A stretch of DNA of 64,000 nucleotides from Ga0077530 sp046293075 (GTDB lineage Bacteria; Pseudomonadota; Alphaproteobacteria; Rhizobiales; Hyphomicrobiaceae), in the NCBI GenBank assembly GCA_046293075.1, contig JBKBPL010000001.1, forward strand, positions 222,589-286,588, in the 5' to 3' direction. Under the pieces are notes generated by a model. That model searched no databases. It saw only the letters and a program-made list of their open reading frames with translations, and had not been told where the DNA came from. Shown one piece after another: positions 1 to 8,783 of the stretch (positions are counted from its first letter, which is position 1; each line of letters begins with the position of its first letter). The position numbers and the translations under genes are program-made.

Positions 1-1
1 G

Positions 2-118
2 GATGACGGCGTGCTGCTGCGCTCGGAGGCGACGCTCTTCTCGTCGCGCGCAGCGAGGTGGACGCCCGAGATGCGCGCGACGCTCGCCGAGATTGCCCGC
101 CGCATGGCGAACACCTGA
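2..118 (+). CDS. C-terminal fragment of an unidentified protein (5' end outside window)
   Basis: An open frame enters from the left edge and stops at a TGA at 116-118, giving the last 38 residues of a protein ending in ARRMANT. The tail is amphipathic with an Arg/Ala-rich final helix. The rhythm (a beta strand with RSEATLF, then a Pro and a helix) is reminiscent of the end of hotdog-fold acyl-CoA thioesterases, but too little is present to assign a family. It is codirectional with the DUF983 gene 65 bases downstream. Confidence 0.4.
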   Translation, partial: DDGVLLRSEATLFSSRAARWTPEMRATLAEIARRMANT

Positions 119-183
119 GCAGAGCGGGCGGCTGCGTCGTTGACGGACTTGCGGCGGCGCCCTGATGGTGCTTAGTCGCAGTC

Positions 184-558
184 ATGGAAGCCAAGGTTTC
201 AACCAAATCGGCGCTCAAGGCCGGCCTGACTGCACGCTGCCCCCGCTGCGGCGAAGGCGCGCTCTTTCGCGGACCGCTGGCACTCCGCGAGCGCTGCGAG
301 AAGTGCGGCCTCGACTACAAGTTCATCGATACGGGAGACGGGCCCGCTGTCTTCGCCATCATGATCCTCGGGCTCCTCGTGCTCGGGGCCGCGCTGATCC
401 TCGAATTCAAAGTCGGGCCACCGCTCTGGGTGCACCTCCTTCTCTGGGGTGTTGCCACACCGCTGCTCGCGCTCGGCCTTCTGCGCTTACTCAAGGCGCT
501 GCTGATTGCGCTGCAGTTCAAGCACAAGGCCGAGGAAGGCCGCCTCGCCAAGGAATAG
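184..558 (+). CDS. DUF983 family membrane protein
   Basis: A 124-residue protein with two N-terminal CxxC pairs (CPRCGEG near residue 19 and CEKCGLDY near residue 38) followed by two hydrophobic segments (about residues 57-75 and 80-105) and a charged tail. This zinc-ribbon plus two-helix layout is characteristic of DUF983. In alphaproteobacteria the family usually lies between coxC and surf1 in cytochrome c oxidase operons. Here the SURF1 gene starts 3 bases after the stop, which keeps that association although no cox structural gene is visible on this side of the window edge. A role in oxidase assembly is inferred from context; the molecular function of the family is not established. Confidence 0.85.
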   Translation: MEAKVSTKSALKAGLTARCPRCGEGALFRGPLALRERCEKCGLDYKFIDTGDGPAVFAIMILGLLVLGAALILEFKVGPPLWVHLLLWGVATPLLALGLLRLLKALLIALQFKHKAEEGRLAKE

Positions 559-561
559 GCC

Positions 562-1311
562 ATGAGTTCGCAGCGGCTGAGGGCGGCGGGTCTGGTCTGG
601 CCCATGGCGCTGGCGCTGCCGGCGCTCGCTGTCCTGCTCGCGCTTGGCACATGGCAGATGCAGCGTCGGGCGTGGAAGGAGGATCTGATTGCCAAAATCA
701 CGGCGCGGGTGCATCAGCCGCCGGTCCCGCTCGCGGACGTGGAGAAGCGGGCTGCGGACGGCCTCGAATATGCGCGGGTGCGCGTCAGCGGCACGTTTCG
801 CCACGAGGCGGAACAGCTTCTCTGGGAGCCCGAACCGCGCCACGGCCCCGGCTATCACGTCTATACGCCGCTCCGCCTCGACGATGGGCGCTTCATCCTC
901 GTCAATCGAGGCTACGTGCCCGAGGCGCTGAAGTCGCCATCGGCGCGCGCCCCGGGGCAGATCGCGGGCGAGGTCCACATCGTCGGTCTGCTGCGTGAGC
1001 CGCCGGCGCGCGCCATGTTCGATCCGGGGCGCGATGCCAAGACGGGCGTGTGGTACTGGCGCGACCTCGACGGCATGGCGCGGGCGGCACTCGGCGACGC
1101 CGCCGGCAAGGCAGTCCGGCTTTTTCTCGATGCCGAGGCCGCGCCCGCCAATCCGGGTGGCTGGCCGCAGGGCGGCACGACGCGGCTCACGCTGCCCAAT
1201 CGCCACCTCGAATATGCGCTCACATGGTACGGCCTCGCGGTCACGCTGATCGCCGTCCTGGCCGCCTTCATCGCCAGTCGCCTGCGCACGCGGCCCAACC
1301 CGCCGGGGTGA
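562..1311 (+). CDS. SURF1 family cytochrome c oxidase assembly protein
   Basis: A 249-residue inner-membrane protein with one transmembrane helix near the N-terminus (about residues 12-30, followed by LGTWQMQRR) and another near the C-terminus (about residues 218-238), enclosing a periplasmic domain. The LGxWQxxR signature, the central GPGYHVYTPLRL segment and the VNRGYVP segment are SURF1 hallmarks. SURF1 helps insert heme a into subunit I of aa3-type cytochrome oxidases. It is coupled to the DUF983 gene 3 bases upstream. The usual neighbours coxC and ctaG are not in the window and may lie to the left. Confidence 0.93.
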   Translation: MSSQRLRAAGLVWPMALALPALAVLLALGTWQMQRRAWKEDLIAKITARVHQPPVPLADVEKRAADGLEYARVRVSGTFRHEAEQLLWEPEPRHGPGYHVYTPLRLDDGRFILVNRGYVPEALKSPSARAPGQIAGEVHIVGLLREPPARAMFDPGRDAKTGVWYWRDLDGMARAALGDAAGKAVRLFLDAEAAPANPGGWPQGGTTRLTLPNRHLEYALTWYGLAVTLIAVLAAFIASRLRTRPNPPG

Positions 1312-1407
1312 TATGTCCGGACAGAGCTTCCGGCAGGCCGGCCCTCGTGTACACTTCTTGCCCAGGCACGAAGCGCGGCGCCGGCCGCCAGCCGAGGAGG
1401 ACCGTCC

Positions 1408-2772
1408 ATGTCAGCAGCCACGAGCGCGCCAACCGTTCTTGCCCCGACTCGCGACCTTGCGCGCTGGTCGAGCGCGCTTGCGGCGAGCCAGGTCTCCGAC
1501 AGCGCCATGCTGTGGGCGAAGCATGCCCTCCTCGACTGGTTCGGCGTGACCATCGCGGGCGCGCGCGAAGAGCTCGCGCCGCTGCTGCTCGAGGAGTTCG
1601 GCGGAAAGGACGGCCCGGTGACGCTTGTCGCCCTCAATGCCCGCGCCAAGGCGCATGATGCGGCGCTCATCAACGGCACGCTCTCGCACGCCCTCGATTA
1701 TGACGATGTGAATGCCGACATGGGCGGCCATCCGACGGCGCCGGTCGGCGCGGCGGCGATCGCGCTCGGCGAAGCGCTCGGCAAGAACGGTCGGGATATC
1801 CTGCTCGCCTTCGTCGCCGGCTACGAGGTCGAATGTCAGATCGGCGCGATGTCCGGCACGAGCCACTACGAGAAGGGTTTTCACTCGACAGGAACGTTCG
1901 GCACGTTTGGCGCGACGGCGGCAGCGGCCCGGCTCATGGGGCTCGATGCGCAGCAAACGGCCGTCGCCTTCGGCATTGCTGCGTCGCAAGCGGCCGGCCT
2001 CAAGTACAACTTCGGCACCATGACCAAGCCGCTTCACGTCGGCAAGGCAGCCATGAACGGGGTCATCGCCGCGCGGCTCGCGGCACGCGGCTTCACCGCC
2101 CGCGATGACGCCATCGAGGGGCCGCAGGGCTTTGCCGACACGCAGGTCCCGCAGTTCACGCCGCGCCCGATCCGGCCGGATGCCACGGCGCCCTTCGAGG
2201 TCGAGGCCAATCTCTTCAAGTATCACGCCGCCTGCTACCTCACGCACTCGACCATTGAGGCCATCCGCGACCTGAAGCGCCGCCACAACATCGGCCTCGG
2301 CGACGTCGAGCGGGTCAAGGTCAAGGTCGATACGATGCATCTCAAGGTGTGCGATATCCCCGAGCCCAAGACCGGCCTCGAGATCAAGTTCTCGATCCGC
2401 CATTTGGCCGCCATGGCGCTCGGCGGCGAGGATACGGCCGCGCTCGGAACGTACTCCGACGAGATGGCCAATCGGGCTGTCTACCGCGAGGGCGCGCGGC
2501 GCGTCAGCCTCGACGCACAGCCGACCTCGCACGAGGAGCGCCATGGCGCCGCCGTCGCCATCGTGCTCAAGGACGGCCGCGAGCTGCTCGCCGAGGCCAA
2601 TGTCGGCATCCCGGCCCGCGATGTGGCCGCGCAAGGCGACAAACTGCGGGCGAAGTTCCACGCCCTCGCCGAACCGGTGATCGGTCGCAGCCGCACGGGT
2701 GAGGCCCTGCGCCTGATCGAGCGCTTCGAGACGCTGGACAGCCTGAAGCCGCTGATGGCGGCCGTGGCTTGA
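1408..2772 (+). CDS. MmgE/PrpD family protein
   Basis: A 454-residue protein of the 2-methylcitrate dehydratase-like MmgE/PrpD family, normal length. It shows the N-terminal helical domain with the ALLDWFGVTIAGA segment, the conserved SHALDYDD motif around residue 92, the GHPTAPVGAAAIALGEA stretch and the later KYHAACYLTHSTIEA motif. An AGGAGG lies about 8 bases before the ATG. Family members include 2-methylcitrate dehydratase, cis-aconitate decarboxylase and many uncharacterised hydro-lyases, so the substrate cannot be told. No prpB, prpC or other methylcitrate-cycle gene is nearby, which argues against a simple PrpD assignment. Confidence 0.85.
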   Translation: MSAATSAPTVLAPTRDLARWSSALAASQVSDSAMLWAKHALLDWFGVTIAGAREELAPLLLEEFGGKDGPVTLVALNARAKAHDAALINGTLSHALDYDDVNADMGGHPTAPVGAAAIALGEALGKNGRDILLAFVAGYEVECQIGAMSGTSHYEKGFHSTGTFGTFGATAAAARLMGLDAQQTAVAFGIAASQAAGLKYNFGTMTKPLHVGKAAMNGVIAARLAARGFTARDDAIEGPQGFADTQVPQFTPRPIRPDATAPFEVEANLFKYHAACYLTHSTIEAIRDLKRRHNIGLGDVERVKVKVDTMHLKVCDIPEPKTGLEIKFSIRHLAAMALGGEDTAALGTYSDEMANRAVYREGARRVSLDAQPTSHEERHGAAVAIVLKDGRELLAEANVGIPARDVAAQGDKLRAKFHALAEPVIGRSRTGEALRLIERFETLDSLKPLMAAVA

Positions 2773-2863
2773 GGGCGCCACCGGCGCCGCTCCGCCGCCA
2801 AGCGCGCGCCGTTGCGCGTTTCCCGCGCGCCTCGATCGGCGCGGGAGCCTTGCCTTGGCCGGG

Positions 2864-3646
2864 CTATGACGTCCCGCGGGCCCGCGCGGCAGCGTAGAGC
2901 GCAACCGCCGCGGCATTGGAGACATTGAGCGAGGCGAAGCTGCCCGCCGCCGGAATGCGCGCGAGCACATCACAGCTCTCGCGCGTGAGCCGGCGCAGGC
3001 CCTTGCCCTCCGCGCCGAGCACGAGCGCCACGGCGCCGCCGAAGCCGGCTTCTTCGATTGTCACGTCGCCGTCGCCATCAAGCCCGATGCGGCGCACACC
3101 GAGCGCTCGGAGATCTTCGAGGGCCCGTGCGAGGTTGGCCACGAGCGCGATCGGCACAACCTCAAGACCCCCGGAGGCGGCTTTGGCGAGCGCGCCCGAA
3201 AGCGGTGGGCTGTGGCGCCGCGTCATGATGAGCCCACCGGCGCCGAGTACGGCCGCCGAGCGGAGGATCGCGCCGACGTTATGCGGGTCGGTCACCTGGT
3301 CGAGCACGAGCAGCGGGCCGGCCGACGCGCATGACGTTGCGAGCTCATTGAGGCTCGGCTCGGGGAGGCCGGTGGTTTCGAGCAGCGCACCCTGATGGAC
3401 GGTATCGGCGCCGAGCAGGCGGTCGAGGTCGCGCGGCGTCACCTTCTGCGACTTAACCTTGCGTGCGGCGATCGCCGCGGCGAGCCGGTGCTCGGCATTG
3501 TCGGTCAGCAGCAGCCGCCCGATCTCGCGCGCGGGATTGGCGAGGGCCGCGCCAACCGCGTGGATGCCGTAGAGCCGCACCGGGCCCTCGTCGTCCGGCT
3601 TGCGCGCCGGGGCACGATTCGCGTGGTGGGGTCTGATTCGGGTCAT
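2864..3646 (-). CDS. rlmB: 23S rRNA (guanosine-2'-O)-methyltransferase RlmB, TrmH/SpoU family
   Basis: A 260-residue SPOUT methyltransferase. An N-terminal substrate-binding domain (RLYGIHAVGAALANP onward) is followed by the catalytic knot with motif 1 (DPHNVGAILRSAAVLGAGG), motif 2 (LVLGAEGKGLRRL) and motif 3 (IPAAGSFASLNVSNAAAVALY). The asparagine and arginine of motif 1 and the Glu of motif 2 are intact. RlmB methylates the 2'-OH of G2251 (E. coli numbering) in the peptidyl-transferase centre. The ATG at 3646 is preferred to a GTG at 3667. The gene is convergent with the MmgE/PrpD gene, 91 bases from its stop. Confidence 0.92.
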   Translation of the reverse strand: MTRIRPHHANRAPARKPDDEGPVRLYGIHAVGAALANPAREIGRLLLTDNAEHRLAAAIAARKVKSQKVTPRDLDRLLGADTVHQGALLETTGLPEPSLNELATSCASAGPLLVLDQVTDPHNVGAILRSAAVLGAGGLIMTRRHSPPLSGALAKAASGGLEVVPIALVANLARALEDLRALGVRRIGLDGDGDVTIEEAGFGGAVALVLGAEGKGLRRLTRESCDVLARIPAAGSFASLNVSNAAAVALYAAARARGTS

Positions 3647-3744
3647 GCCGCGCGTGTCTCTCTGCACTGCCTGAAGTTGTTCGCGCCTGGACCAGATCGG
3701 CCGCGGGCTCTCATTCTGAGGGCACTGCGCGTCCGCAGCGCCTG

Positions 3745-3812
3745 TTTTCCACAGCTTCGGGTTGCGCGCACGATGGCGGAGCCCGCCTCAGGGTCCAACT
3801 ACCTGTGGAGAA
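3745..3812. promoter_or_regulatory. Pair of DnaA-box-like sequences facing each other
   Basis: TTTTCCACA at 3745-3753 and TGTGGAGAA (reverse complement TTCTCCACA) at 3804-3812 each differ from the consensus TTATCCACA by one base and are in opposite orientation about 50 bases apart. They lie just upstream of rlmB. Two near-matches alone do not define an origin; they could be chance or DnaA regulatory sites. Confidence 0.3.
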
Positions 3813-3834
3813 CGAAGCAGGATGAATGCCTGTC

Positions 3835-3852
3835 AATCGGAATTCTCCGATT
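3835..3852. repeat. Perfect 7+7 inverted repeat
   Basis: AATCGGA, a four-base spacer ATTC, then TCCGATT. It could be an operator or a short hairpin. It lies 190 bases upstream of the rlmB start, in the long region without genes. Confidence 0.5.
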
Positions 3853-4834
3853 CACCAATTTTGCGTCCGGGTGTCGCCACAAAACAACGGTTAAGTGCAT
3901 GTGTTCGCCGAGCACGGTTGGCAGTCAAGCGTAAGCGAGCCGGAAGGAGCAAGGGCGTGAGTGAGTTCAAGTCTGTATCTGCGTCCCGCGTTGTGCCCAG
4001 CTCGGTGATTTTTGGACGTCATGTTGCATCAGGGCTGTCCCATTCGGTCAGCGTTTCGACCCGCGTAGAAGGACTGCCTCAGCGTACGAGTTCGAGTTCG
4101 CGTTCAGTGGCGTTGCGTCGCGTTGAGTCTCAGTCCGCGTCTCAGTTGCGTACACCCGCGTACCTGCCGAAGGCCACCTCCCCTGGTCGGCCGAACACCC
4201 CAAAGAGCGTCATTCGTAACGCGCTCCTCAAGGCAAGGCGAGTCGCACGCGTCGAGCTGTTCGCCAGTATTGCGTCGCGGCTCGCCACCTTGAAGGTGCC
4301 GGCAGCAGTCAAGCCGCGTCCTGTAGCGTTGCGTCAGCGTTCCCGTCTTCTGTCCTAGTTCTCCGCCTTGCCGGCTTTGTTCCGCGTCGGTCCCGCAGGG
4401 CGCTGTCCGGGAAGGATGTATCAACGTGTCCGTGTGTGCCCGTACCACCGTTTCCAAGTCGAGTCCCGCTGCGGGTTCGGAGTGGCGTGCGATCGGCGAG
4501 GTTTTTCTTGCCGTGATGTCGAGCGTCGAGGCGAAGCGCAGTGAAGCGGGTCTGCTGCCTCCTGCACGCAAGGCCCCCAACTGAATTCCATTTGGAGCCT
4601 GCCCTCCCCCCAAAAGGCTCCAAAGTACCGGCGAGCGCGCTGGAGCGCGGACCCTGAGGTCCTTGACCGCGGCGCGTATCAAGGTTGTGCGTTGCGTCGC
4701 ACGGGCTCTGGTGTGCTCGCCGGCCTCTTGCTTATGGCCCGCGTGGGTCGCGCGGCAACAAGGCTTGCCCGCAGCGTTGGGTCGATCTGTATCCGGCCTC
4801 CACACGAGGCCAGCTGCTTACGGAGACAACTGCC

Positions 4835-5083
4835 ATGACCATGACCGTCGCGCCCCACGTCGATCTCTCCGCCCGCGCCCCCCGCAGCATCAGCCCGGCG
4901 CACTGGCACCAGTCGGTCGGCTATGCGCGGCAGGCGTGCGCCCGGGTCTTCCGGGACGGCGGCAGTCCCACCGATGCCGTCGCCGTGTTCGGCATCAAGG
5001 TGGAGGGTCCGCTGGATTGGAGCCGCGCGGTGGAGCTCATCGCCGAAAGGCTGTGTGCCCGCCCGGTGAGGCGCGTCGCCTGA
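4835..5083 (+). CDS. Small hypothetical protein (82 aa)
   Basis: An ATG at 4835 is preceded by GGAG at a spacing of 9 and opens a frame of 82 residues rich in Ala, Arg and Val, with one WHQSVGYARQAC segment and two Cys residues (about positions 35 and 75). No signal peptide, membrane segment or known motif is visible. Codon use resembles the neighbouring genes (G/C in third positions), which supports it as a gene. It is convergent with the DUF4189 gene. I do not recognise the family. Confidence 0.5.
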   Translation: MTMTVAPHVDLSARAPRSISPAHWHQSVGYARQACARVFRDGGSPTDAVAVFGIKVEGPLDWSRAVELIAERLCARPVRRVA

Positions 5084-5135
5084 GGCGCGCGCCGTCCGCC
5101 GCTGCGTCGGCAGCGGGTTGTGTGAGGCGTGTCGC

Positions 5136-5966
5136 CTACTGCTTGTGGCTGCCGTCGGCGCAGACGGTGGTGCGGATTCCGCAAGCGCTTGGCTGGCGCG
5201 CCTGCCGGCGGCATTCCGCAAGGGCGTGGTCCGTCGCCTGGCCGAGCGTCGGGCGGACCGAGGCATAGGCCCCCCAGTGCTGGCGCCCGCCGACGACGGC
5301 ATTGTAGAACCCGAGCGCGCCGCAGATCTTGTTTGCAACGCTCAGCACCTGGCAGGGCGCGCCAGCATTCTTGCGGCACGCTGCCAGCGCCTCCCGCTCC
5401 GCGATTTCTCGCGTTGGGCGGTTCCAGACTGTCGACGACGCCCCCTTGGAATAGTAGGCAAGCGCGCCCCACGTCGTCGGCAGGTTCGCGCGCCGCAGGA
5501 GCGCGAGCTGGGCCTGGCTCATGTCGCCCGTCACCGGCTGCTTGACGTTCGCCTGCCACTGACGGATGGCCTCGCGCGTCTGATCGTTCAGGCGGCCATT
5601 GCGCGTGGAAATCTGGTAATTGAGATTGTACAGCCGATCCTGAACCTCCCGGATGATCGATGGGCTCGTCAAAGCGGAGGCCGTGCTCGACTGAGGCGGC
5701 GGCGTACCCGCTCCCGGGGCGGGCGTGGCGGCGCCGGCGCCCTGCAGGTTCCTCAGCCGGATGCGGGCCAGCGGCGCGAAGATGCCGTTCGGGAACCTGT
5801 CCAGATAGGTCTGGACCTCAGCCGGATCGCGCGAGTCCTTGACGCTGTCCCACAGCGCCGTTTCCGCGGCCTCGGAGGGCGTTTGTGCCAAGGCTGGCTC
5901 AAGAAGCGCGGATCCAATCGCGAGCCCGAGCCCCAGGGCCACAGCGGACATCAGAATCCGGCTCAT
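5136..5966 (-). CDS. Secreted DUF4189 protein with peptidoglycan-binding domain
   Basis: A 276-residue protein. It begins with a signal peptide (MSRILMSAVALGLGLAIGSA, cut near ALAQ) and a short helical repeat (SVKDSRDPAEVQTYLDRFPNG, a Sel1-like or caspase-associated spacer). A Pro/Ala linker follows, then a PG_binding_1-type domain (about residues 110-170: IREVQDRLYNLNYQ and TREAIRQWQ). The end is a DUF4189 domain with four to six Cys (WGALAYY, ALAACRKNAGAPCQVL, ACGIRTTVCADG). The ATG at 5966 has GGAG 9 bases upstream; an in-frame ATG at 5981 is possible. It probably acts in the periplasm or outer envelope; substrate unknown. Confidence 0.8.
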   Translation of the reverse strand: MSRILMSAVALGLGLAIGSALLEPALAQTPSEAAETALWDSVKDSRDPAEVQTYLDRFPNGIFAPLARIRLRNLQGAGAATPAPGAGTPPPQSSTASALTSPSIIREVQDRLYNLNYQISTRNGRLNDQTREAIRQWQANVKQPVTGDMSQAQLALLRRANLPTTWGALAYYSKGASSTVWNRPTREIAEREALAACRKNAGAPCQVLSVANKICGALGFYNAVVGGRQHWGAYASVRPTLGQATDHALAECRRQARQPSACGIRTTVCADGSHKQ

Positions 5967-6255
5967 TGTCAGATGCTCCATGAAGTATGTGATGAGGCGA
6001 AAAGACCGGACAGTTCCAGAACCAAATATGCTCGGGCGCGTTTCCGCACGTCCAGAGCGAATTATCCTCTGAGCGGCACTATCCAACGGGTGTGTGGCCC
6101 TCCTGCGTGCCTCAAGGAGGTCTGCGCGGCGCAGCCGCCCATGGCTGAGGGAGGGGGCCTTGGGCCGCTCCGCTTGCGCGCGCCGCGGCATCCGGATACC
6201 GACAGTCGTGCCGAGCCGGGGACCACGGCCGGCCGCAGCCACAACGAGGGCCATC

Positions 6256-7431
6256 ATGTCGATCCCCAATCAGTACCCGACGCTCGACTTCGACCTCGGC
6301 GAGACGGCCGACCAGCTTCGCGATACGGTCCGATCATTCACTGCCGACGAGATCGCGCCGATCGCCGCCGAGATCGACCGCACCGACCGCTTCCCCCGTG
6401 AGCTGTGGCCGCGCATGGGTGCGCTCGGCCTGCACGGCATCACCGTCGAGGAGGAGTACGGCGGATCGGGCCTTGGCTATCTCGAGCACGTCGTCGCCAT
6501 GGAGGAGGTGTCGCGCGGCTCGGCTTCGGTCGGCCTCTCGTACGGCGCCCACTCCAACCTTTGCGTCAATCAGATCCGCCGCAATGGCACCGAGGCACAG
6601 AAGCGGAAATACCTCCCCAAGCTCATATCCGGCGAGCACGTCGGCTCGCTCGCCATGAGCGAGGCCGGTGCCGGCTCGGATGTGGTCTCGATGCAGCTTC
6701 GCGCCGAGAGGAAGGGCGACCGCTATGTTCTCAACGGCACAAAGATGTGGATCACCAACTCGCCGGATGCCCAGGTGATCGTCGTCTACGCCAAGACCGA
6801 TCCGGCAGCTGGTCCGCGCGGCATCACCGCCTTCCTCATCGAGACCAATACGCCCGGCTTCAGGGTCGCTCAGAAGCTCGACAAGCTCGGCATGCGCGGT
6901 TCGTCGACCGGCGAGCTGGTTTTCCAGGACTGCGAGGTGCCGGAGGAGAACGTGCTCGGCGGCGTCGGCAAGGGCGTCAACGTGCTCATGAGCGGGCTCG
7001 ACTACGAGCGCGCGGTGCTCGCCGGCGGCCCGATCGGCATCATGCAGGCGGCCATGGACATCGTGCTGCCCTACATCCACGAGCGCAAGCAGTTCGGCGC
7101 ACCGATCGGCACCTTCCAGCTCGTGCAAGGTAAGATCGCGGACATGTACACGGAGATGAACGCGGCGCGCGCCTATGTTTATGCCGTCGCCAAGGCGTGC
7201 GACCGCGGGCAGACGACGCGAAAGGATGCGGCTGGGGCGATCCTCTTCGCGGCGGAGCGGGCGACGAAGATCGCGCTTGATGCGATCCAGCTTCTCGGCG
7301 GCACCGGCTACATCAATGAGACCCCGACCGGCCGCCTGCTGCGCGATGCCAAGCTCTACGAGATCGGTGCCGGCACCAGCGAGATCCGCCGAATGCTGAT
7401 CGGCCGCGAGATCTTCAACGAGACGGCCTGA
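6256..7431 (+). CDS. ivd: Isovaleryl-CoA dehydrogenase (acyl-CoA dehydrogenase family)
   Basis: A 391-residue flavoprotein of full family length. ACAD signatures are present: the FAD/substrate loop LAMSEAGAGSDV (near residue 135), MWITNS (near 163) and the C-terminal QLLGGTGYINETP. The catalytic base appears in the helix LDYERAVLAGGP near residue 255, the isovaleryl-CoA dehydrogenase position, and the later segment reads YEIGAGTSE rather than the YEGTSE-with-Glu arrangement of short-chain enzymes, which favours Ivd. It oxidises isovaleryl-CoA to 3-methylcrotonyl-CoA in leucine breakdown, passing electrons to ETF. GAGGG lies 5 bases before the ATG. The usual partners mccA, mccB and liuE are not adjacent, so the substrate rests on sequence alone. 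Confidence 0.85.
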   Translation: MSIPNQYPTLDFDLGETADQLRDTVRSFTADEIAPIAAEIDRTDRFPRELWPRMGALGLHGITVEEEYGGSGLGYLEHVVAMEEVSRGSASVGLSYGAHSNLCVNQIRRNGTEAQKRKYLPKLISGEHVGSLAMSEAGAGSDVVSMQLRAERKGDRYVLNGTKMWITNSPDAQVIVVYAKTDPAAGPRGITAFLIETNTPGFRVAQKLDKLGMRGSSTGELVFQDCEVPEENVLGGVGKGVNVLMSGLDYERAVLAGGPIGIMQAAMDIVLPYIHERKQFGAPIGTFQLVQGKIADMYTEMNAARAYVYAVAKACDRGQTTRKDAAGAILFAAERATKIALDAIQLLGGTGYINETPTGRLLRDAKLYEIGAGTSEIRRMLIGREIFNETA

Positions 7432-7446
7432 GCAGGCACTTAGCTC

Positions 7447-8076
7447 ATGCGCCTCATCGCCGATAACCTGACCCTTGCACGCGGCGGCCGACGGCTGATC
7501 GTGGGGCTGTCGTTCGCGGTGGATGCAGGGGAAGCGCTGGTGCTCACCGGGCCCAATGGCGTCGGCAAGACGACGTTGCTCAGGGCCCTTGCCGGCTTCA
7601 TCCCACCGGATGCGGGAGCGATCCGCCTTGAAAATGCGCCGGGCGGCGATGCGACGCTCGGCGAGCGGGCGCACTACGTCGGCCATGCCAATGGTGTGAA
7701 ACCCGGGCTCACCGTGCGCGAGAACGCGTGCTTCTGGATGCAGTTCCTCGGCGGCGCGCGGGACGCGGTCGAGGGTGCGCTCGAGAGCCTCCATCTCGGC
7801 GATCTCGCGGACATTCCGGCCGGCTATCTCTCGGCCGGGCAGAAGCGGCGCCTCGGCCTTGCACGCCTGCTGCTTGCCGCGCGGCCGCTCTGGCTGCTCG
7901 ATGAGCCGACCGCTGCGCTCGATGTCGCATCTCAGGCGTTGCTCGCCGGGCTGATGCAGCGCCATCTCGATGGGGGCGGGGCCGTGGTTGCCGCGACGCA
8001 CGGGCCGCTTGGCCTCACGGGAGCGCGCATCCTGGAGCTTGCGGCGTCGGGCATAGTCGAGGCCATGGCCTCATGA
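7447..8076 (+). CDS. ccmA: Heme exporter ATP-binding protein CcmA
   Basis: A 209-residue ABC ATPase with Walker A (GPNGVGKTTLLRALAG, near residue 38), the signature LSAGQKRRLGLARLLL and Walker B (LWLLDEPTAALD). The short length, YLSAGQKRR signature and GHANGVKPGLTV Q-loop region are typical of CcmA. With CcmB it forms the ABC unit of system I cytochrome c maturation that releases holo-CcmE heme chaperone. Its stop overlaps the ccmB start by 4 bases (ATGA). ccmC, ccmD and ccmG are not next to it but about 30 kb away at 37.7-39.2 kb. Confidence 0.93.
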   Translation: MRLIADNLTLARGGRRLIVGLSFAVDAGEALVLTGPNGVGKTTLLRALAGFIPPDAGAIRLENAPGGDATLGERAHYVGHANGVKPGLTVRENACFWMQFLGGARDAVEGALESLHLGDLADIPAGYLSAGQKRRLGLARLLLAARPLWLLDEPTAALDVASQALLAGLMQRHLDGGGAVVAATHGPLGLTGARILELAASGIVEAMAS

Positions 8077-8738
8077 GATCGTTCCTCGCTCTTCTCGCAC
8101 GCGACCTGCGACTTGCCGTCCGGGAGGGCAGCGCGCTCGGTGCAGCTCTCGGCTTCTATCTCATGGTTGTTGCCATGCTGCCGCTCGGCCTCGGGCCGGA
8201 CATGGCGCTGCTCTCGCGCATCGCGCCGGGGCTGCTTTGGCTGGCGCTGTTGCTCGCGGCGCTCCTTTCGCTCGGCCGGCTTTTCGAGACCGACCTCGAG
8301 GACGGTTCGCTCGACGTGCTCGCGACCGGCGCGCTGCCGCTCGAAGTCGTCGTTGCCGCCAAGGGCCTCGCCCACTGGCTCTCGACCGCGCTGCCCCTCA
8401 CGCTGCTCGCGCCGGTGCTCGGGCTGATGCTCAATCTCGAGCTTGCGGCCTACCCGCCCCTCGTGATGACGATGCTCATCGGCACGCCGGCGATCAGCTT
8501 CATCGGCACGGTCGGGGCGGCGCTCACGCTGCGCAGCCGGCGCGGCAGCCTGCTGATCGCGCTGCTCGTGCTGCCACTTTATGTGCCGACCCTCATCTTC
8601 GGCATTTCGGCCATCGCGGCGCTGCTCGGTCCTGGAAGCTCGGAGCCGTCGTTGATGATCCTCGGGGCGATCTCGCTCGGGGCCCTTGTTCTGGGGCCTG
8701 TTGCGGCTGCCGCGGCGCTCCGCGCACAGCTCGGCTGA
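8073..8738 (+). CDS. ccmB: Heme exporter membrane protein CcmB
   Basis: A 221-residue integral membrane protein with six hydrophobic helices and the usual short N-terminus (FLALLARDLRLAVREGSA). The FETDLEDGSLDVLATGALPLE loop between helices 2 and 3 is a CcmB hallmark. It is the permease half of CcmAB in system I cytochrome c maturation, in the inner membrane. Its ATG overlaps the ccmA stop, implying translational coupling. Confidence 0.93.
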   Translation: MRSFLALLARDLRLAVREGSALGAALGFYLMVVAMLPLGLGPDMALLSRIAPGLLWLALLLAALLSLGRLFETDLEDGSLDVLATGALPLEVVVAAKGLAHWLSTALPLTLLAPVLGLMLNLELAAYPPLVMTMLIGTPAISFIGTVGAALTLRSRRGSLLIALLVLPLYVPTLIFGISAIAALLGPGSSEPSLMILGAISLGALVLGPVAAAAALRAQLG

Positions 8739-8783
8739 GGTCGCGGATGACAGGTGCGGCGCGGTTGGGCTATCTGCCCCACC

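Larger units (their letters stand above)
3668..4834. other. 1.2-kb stretch with no convincing gene
   Basis: Between rlmB and the small ORF at 4835 I see no gene I can support. Base composition differs from the flanks: more T and many repeats of short words such as GCGTTGCGTC and GAGTTC on the + strand. A 198-codon + frame (3762-4358) is Ser/Arg-rich with no domain, and the overlapping minus frames are equally low in complexity. Two DnaA-box-like sequences and a 7+7 inverted repeat sit at its left end. It could hold an untranslated RNA, a decayed gene or a regulatory or replication-related region. Confidence 0.5.

Noticed and set aside
3762..4358. A 198-codon Ser/Arg-rich open frame
   Set aside because: No Shine-Dalgarno sequence, no domain, low complexity; codon use unlike the neighbouring genes.
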